Origin: CBDUXP01 sp965371225 [NCBI: uncultured bacterium]
GTDB lineage: Bacteria > Abyssobacteria > SURF-5 > CBDUXP01
Reading direction: 5' to 3'
Length of the DNA: 64,000 nucleotides
Assembly: GCA_965371225.1 (NCBI GenBank)
Contig: CBDUXP010000005.1
Coordinates: forward strand, 1-64,000
The first letter of the stretch is position 1. Every line of letters begins with the position of its first letter. Below, one piece after another: positions 60,471 through 64,000 of the stretch. The translations under genes and the position numbers were made by a program. The notes under the pieces were generated by a model. It did not search any database and was not told where the DNA came from. It worked only from the letters and a program-made list of their open reading frames with translations.

Positions 60471-63400
60471 GCCTCGAGCACCTCGCGCATTTTCTCGACC
60501 AGCGCGGCCGGCCGGTAGGGTTTCTGGAGGAACCCGGCGGGCGGGCCGTCCCCGAACCCCTTGGAGGCATCCCGCTCGTCGTACCCGGTGGTGAGAATGA
60601 CGCGGACGTCAGGATGCAGCCGCCGCAGTTCGCGAAACGTTTCGACGCCGCCCATGTTCGGCATGTTCATGTCGAGTAACACGGCGCACAGGTCGCCGTT
60701 GCTGCGTTCAAACAGATCCAAGGCCTCGCACCCATCGGCCGCGGTCACGACCGTGAAGCCGCTGCGCTCCAGAATGCGCTGGGCCACCCGCCGCACCATT
60801 TCCTCGTCGTCCACCACGAGGATCGTGCCGGACCCGGTCCAGCGCACTTCCGGTGTGTGCTCTTCCCGGCGGCGAGCCGCGCGGCGCCGGGAGACGGGGA
60901 GCAACACGCTGAAGGTGGTGCCCTCACCGGGCGCGCTCTGCACCACCACCGCGCCACTGTGCGCGCGCACGATCCCCAGCACGCTCGCCAAGCCCAGCCC
61001 CCGGCCGGTGAATTTCGTGGTGTAGAAGGGATCGAAAATTTTCGCGCGGGTGGCCGCGTCCATGCCGCACCCCGTGTCCATCACGTCCAGGGCGACGTAG
61101 GCCCCTTCGGGCAAATCATTCGCGAGGTACGTGTCCAGGAGATCCGCCCGGCTGAGATGCAGCACGCTGGTGCGCAGGGTGATCGACCCCACGCGGTCCT
61201 CCAGCGCGTCGGACGCGTTCGTCAGCAGGTTCATGAGCACCTGGCGTATCTGGGTCGCGTCTCCATCCACCAGGGGGAGTTCGGGCGTCAGGTCGTAGTG
61301 CACCGTCGCCGTCTTCGAAATCACCGTATCGAGCAAGTGGCTCATTTCCCGTGCGAGGGTGTTGATGTGGAGCGGCTCGATGACAAAGCTGCCCTTGCCC
61401 GAGTACGCGAGCAACTGCTTCGTGAGGTCGGCGGCGCGGAGGGCGGCGGTCTCCATCGCCTCGACGGACTCCCGGACCGGAGAATCGGGTGAAAGGTCCA
61501 TGAGCGCCACGCCCGCATTGCCGAGCACGCCCATGAGGAGGTTGTTGAAATCGTGCGCGATCCCGCTCGCCAGGATCCCCAGGCTCTCCAGCTTTTGGGT
61601 GTGCTGCACCTGCCGTTCCATGTCGCGGCGTTCCTCTTCCGCACGCTTCAGCTCGGTCAGATCCTTCATGGCGCACACGAAATGGCGGGGTTCGCCCGTG
61701 GCCGTGCGCACCAGGGACATGGTGGTCAGCACCGGGACGGGCTCGCCGACCTTGCAGGGCATCACGCATTCCAGACTGTACGTGACGGTGTCGTCGCTGA
61801 GCGCACGCGCCATACCGGCGCGGTGGAACTCCCGGTCCTCTTCGTGCGCCACCTCCTCGATCGTCCGCGCAAGCAATTCGGCCTCGGGGTACCCCAGCAA
61901 TTCCGAGAGGTACGGATTCACCCGGAGGAAGCGCCCCTCCAGGTCCAGGTGCGCGATCCCGACGCCGGCGTGGGCGAACGTGATGCGCAATTGTTCCTCG
62001 CTCTCGCGCAGGGCGGTTTCGGCGCGACGCCGTTGCAACGCGTTGACCAAAATTTCAGCCGCGATCTCGAGGAGCACGATCGTATCCTCGGTCCACTGCA
62101 CCTCCTCCCGGACGCAGGCGAAGCCCACATGGCCGAAGAGCGACCCGCCGAGCAGCATCGGCACGAACGCGCCGGACTTGGTTCCCGCCGTCTCGAAGAT
62201 CAGGCGTTCCGCCGTCGCTTCCTGCGGCAGGTCGTCCCGCCGGGAAAACACCATCGATTCCCCATGCCGGAGCAAGCGTTCCATCCACGGGAAGTCCGCC
62301 AGCAGCACCCCCTGCAACTGGTCCCGGTGGGACGGGATATCCTGCCCGCGCCACTGATAGGTCAGGTCACAGGTGGCATCGTCGGCGCGGACCTCGAAGA
62401 CGGTGCACCGATCCGCCCCGACGAACGTGCCGATCGCCTCCAGCGCGTACTCGATGCCCGCTTCGAGGTCGTCCAGGGTCCGGTTGACCATGTCCGCGGC
62501 GATGCGGGTGATCAGACGGTCCAAGTCCACCCGGCGTTGCAAGTCGCGCTCCGCCTGCTTGCGGTCGCGGATGTCCTCAGCCATGACCAGCAACCCGTTC
62601 CGCTCCCCAGCCGTATCCTGCAACAGGGAGAGGTTGACGCGCACGTCCATGGGCAGTCCCCATGAGGAGCTGAGGCTCAGCTCCACCGCTTGGGGACTCC
62701 CGCTCGCGGTGCACCGCTGCACAGCCTCCAGGAACCCTGGCTGGGCGGCGAGTGCGCTCTCGCCTGGAGACATCTGCAGCATTGCGTCCCGATCGGGGGC
62801 GCCGATGAGGCGGAGATGCGCGTCATTGACCGTCTGCACGCGACCTGCGCTATCCATCGCCACGATGCCGAGGGGCGCATGGTCAATGAGGTGGCGGTAA
62901 CGCGCTTCGCTCTCGGCCAGCCGGTCCAGGCCGTCGCGGAGCCGGGCTTGCCGGCGCAGGAGCGCGTGCGTACCACCAGCCAGAAAGATCGAAAACAGGA
63001 GACCGATGCCCAACAACGGGTCCGACAGCCAGGCGATCTCCTGAACGGGGGTTAAGGTCAACGTCCACGCGCGGCCAAGCACCGAAAACTGCTGCGTGCC
63101 CGCCAGCGTGGCGGCGCCCGCCGGTGCCGGGTCGCCCAGGCCGTAGACCAGGCGCTGGCCATCGTGTACCTGCACGGAAAAGCAGTCCCCGATGCCGGCG
63201 TGCAGACAGCTCTCGACCAGGGTATCGAAGTGGAAAACGGGCTGCAGGTATCCCAAGACCCGGCCATCGCGCAGCACCGGCGCTAGAGCCGCGATCCGAT
63301 ACCCGCCATCTTCCAACGCGACGGGACGCGTCAGCCGCATGGCCGGGGAGATTTCGACACCCGTGTCCAGGGGGGCCGGCGCTTCGAGGCGCAGTTCGCG

Positions 63401-63757
63401 CGGCGCGGCCTGGCCACCCGCCTCTGCCGGGACTGCCCAGCGGGTCGTCCCGTCGGCGTCTTTCCAGTGGATCGCTTGCAGACTGGGGACTTGTGCGAGA
63501 ACTGGCAAGCCACGGCGCGTGAAATCGGCCTGGGTCGTGATGTGGCCCTCAGCCCATTCGAGGCGCAGGTCCTCGACCAACGCCAACCGCATCGCAATAT
63601 GCTCCTCGAGCCGTGCCGCAGCCTGCGCCGCAGTCACCTGGGTGTGGGCGCGGAGTTCGCGTAACTCCCAGCCGGCCTCGGCCCGCCACAGCAGGAGGCA
63701 CAAGCTGGTCAGGACCACGAACACGCCTACCGCGATCGCGGCAGGCCGGAACTTCAT
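60467..63757 (-). CDS. hybrid histidine kinase, CHASE - PAS - GAF - PAS - HisKA - HATPase - REC
   Basis: A 1096-residue sensor. A first helix (about 7-27) and a second (about 243-263) bound a periplasmic domain with the CHASE-like element SLQAIHWKDADGTTRWAVP. A PAS domain (about 285-400), a GAF domain (about 430-590) and a second PAS domain (about 600-720) follow. The kinase core has ASGIAHDFNNLLMGVLGNAG (His near 732), DTGCGMD and GRGLGLASVLGIVRAHSG. A receiver closes the protein (LLDMNMPNMGG, phosphoacceptor Asp near 1028; Lys in LQKPYRP). The HDFNN box places it with hybrid kinases whose own receiver is the first phosphate acceptor. It probably senses a small ligand outside the membrane. 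It is convergent with cyaY. Confidence 0.93.
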   Translation of the reverse strand: MKFRPAAIAVGVFVVLTSLCLLLWRAEAGWELRELRAHTQVTAAQAAARLEEHIAMRLALVEDLRLEWAEGHITTQADFTRRGLPVLAQVPSLQAIHWKDADGTTRWAVPAEAGGQAAPRELRLEAPAPLDTGVEISPAMRLTRPVALEDGGYRIAALAPVLRDGRVLGYLQPVFHFDTLVESCLHAGIGDCFSVQVHDGQRLVYGLGDPAPAGAATLAGTQQFSVLGRAWTLTLTPVQEIAWLSDPLLGIGLLFSIFLAGGTHALLRRQARLRDGLDRLAESEARYRHLIDHAPLGIVAMDSAGRVQTVNDAHLRLIGAPDRDAMLQMSPGESALAAQPGFLEAVQRCTASGSPQAVELSLSSSWGLPMDVRVNLSLLQDTAGERNGLLVMAEDIRDRKQAERDLQRRVDLDRLITRIAADMVNRTLDDLEAGIEYALEAIGTFVGADRCTVFEVRADDATCDLTYQWRGQDIPSHRDQLQGVLLADFPWMERLLRHGESMVFSRRDDLPQEATAERLIFETAGTKSGAFVPMLLGGSLFGHVGFACVREEVQWTEDTIVLLEIAAEILVNALQRRRAETALRESEEQLRITFAHAGVGIAHLDLEGRFLRVNPYLSELLGYPEAELLARTIEEVAHEEDREFHRAGMARALSDDTVTYSLECVMPCKVGEPVPVLTTMSLVRTATGEPRHFVCAMKDLTELKRAEEERRDMERQVQHTQKLESLGILASGIAHDFNNLLMGVLGNAGVALMDLSPDSPVRESVEAMETAALRAADLTKQLLAYSGKGSFVIEPLHINTLAREMSHLLDTVISKTATVHYDLTPELPLVDGDATQIRQVLMNLLTNASDALEDRVGSITLRTSVLHLSRADLLDTYLANDLPEGAYVALDVMDTGCGMDAATRAKIFDPFYTTKFTGRGLGLASVLGIVRAHSGAVVVQSAPGEGTTFSVLLPVSRRRAARRREEHTPEVRWTGSGTILVVDDEEMVRRVAQRILERSGFTVVTAADGCEALDLFERSNGDLCAVLLDMNMPNMGGVETFRELRRLHPDVRVILTTGYDERDASKGFGDGPPAGFLQKPYRPAALVEKMREVLEA

Positions 63758-63822
63758 GAGGTCATACCGTCGCTCACCACTCCACAGATAATACTGCTAG
63801 AATTGCTTATTGTACCATCTTT

Positions 63823-63841
63823 GGGGGCTGCATGCACCCCC
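63823..63841. repeat. GC-rich hairpin between kinase start and window-end gene
   Basis: GGGGG (63823-63827) and CCCCC (63837-63841) flank the palindrome TGCATGCA, forming a stem with a single-base bulge. No U-tract follows on either strand. It lies between two minus-strand genes, after the stop of the window-end gene at 63860, and could serve as its terminator. On the minus strand TACAAT and TATTAT boxes follow between it and the kinase ATG at 63757 and may form the kinase promoter. Confidence 0.35.
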
Positions 63842-63859
63842 ACGGAGGGGGGCTAGAGG

Positions 63860-64000
63860 CTACGCTGAGAGTGGCGCGTAGGTGCCGGTCTTGGTGTCCC
63901 GGGCGACGGGATGGTAGGCGTCCTGCCGCAGGGCACTCACCAGGTCGGCGAGGGTCTGGATGGGGTGCGGGAATTCCGTCGCCAACCGGGCGACCTCGTC
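63860..64000 (-). CDS. C-terminal 46 residues of an unknown protein (partial)
   Basis: The window ends inside this gene. The last 46 codons read out as a short helical region (PHPIQTLADLVSALRQDAYH) followed by a flexible tail ending TYAPLSA, with TAG at 63860-63862. Codon usage and composition fit the neighbouring genes. There is no diagnostic motif, so no function can be given. The minus-strand gene would precede the kinase gene by about 100 bases. Confidence 0.5.
   Translation of the reverse strand, partial: DEVARLATEFPHPIQTLADLVSALRQDAYHPVARDTKTGTYAPLSA

Noticed and set aside
63823-63841. Rho-independent terminator at the end-of-window hairpin
   Set aside because: The stem is good but no U-tract follows on either strand.

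Overview
This is a G+C-rich window (about two thirds G+C by eye) from a bacterial chromosome, probably of an uncultivated lineage. It holds about 46 protein genes, packed mostly on the minus strand in operons whose genes overlap by 4-8 bases. I see no rRNA, tRNA, CRISPR array, insertion sequence or phage gene. Lipobox signal peptides, a GspN/AsmA-like anchored protein, a peptide-type ABC importer and a flagellar rod-family protein suggest a flagellated and probably diderm bacterium. CyaY (frataxin) sits beside YvyF-like flagellar-region proteins, which is a mixed signal, so I do not assign a phylum. A TATACT-like -10 box recurs upstream of at least seven genes, and several genes look leaderless.

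Layout. 0-3.4 kb: an acidic zinc-ribbon protein behind a promoter with an NrdR-box-like palindrome, a universal stress protein, and a B12-binding radical SAM enzyme. 3.4-10.4 kb: a minus-strand operon with a GT-C-like membrane protein, a secreted unknown, a nucleoside hydrolase and a family-5 ABC importer (binding lipoprotein and two permeases, no ATPase). 10.4-17.8 kb: an RDD-SpoIIM fusion convergent with a membrane-protein/DUF4129/DUF4350/MoxR/DUF58 cluster. 17.9-22.7 kb: acyl-CoA dehydrogenase, lipase, acyl-CoA ligase and GspN-like protein. 22.9-26.1 kb: a secreted HEAT protein with a duplicated motif, type II pantothenate kinase and a MATE exporter. 26.1-32.3 kb: an operon of three multidomain signalling proteins. 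32.3-37.6 kb: a ketosynthase lacking both catalytic histidines behind a regulated-looking promoter, ATP-dependent PEP carboxykinase and UvrC.

37.7-46 kb: a GDSL-type hydrolase, a large membrane protein, a TPR lipoprotein, a membrane phosphodiesterase, a polyprenol-kinase-like protein and a TMTC-like glycosyltransferase. 46-49 kb: a UVR-motif protein coupled to a DsbA-family oxidoreductase, a 59-residue small gene, a dual-specificity phosphatase and a YdjM-like membrane protein. 49.2-55.6 kb: a two-subunit AddAB/AdnAB-like helicase-nuclease. 55.5-57 kb: three tandem YvyF-like proteins. 57.3-59.5 kb: glycerate kinase and a FlgG-like protein. 59.7-60.5 kb: ferredoxin and CyaY, an Fe-S assembly pair. 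60.5-63.8 kb: a hybrid CHASE/PAS/GAF histidine kinase, then the tail of an unknown gene.

Functional links by position: DNA repair and recombination (UvrC, helicase-nuclease), acyl metabolism (ligase, dehydrogenase, lipase), a MoxR chaperone module, and a flagella-associated stretch near 55.5-59.5 kb. The items I would look at first are the ketosynthase with His-to-Asn changes, the YvyF-like triplet, the leaderless promoters and the secreted protein with PGER repeats.
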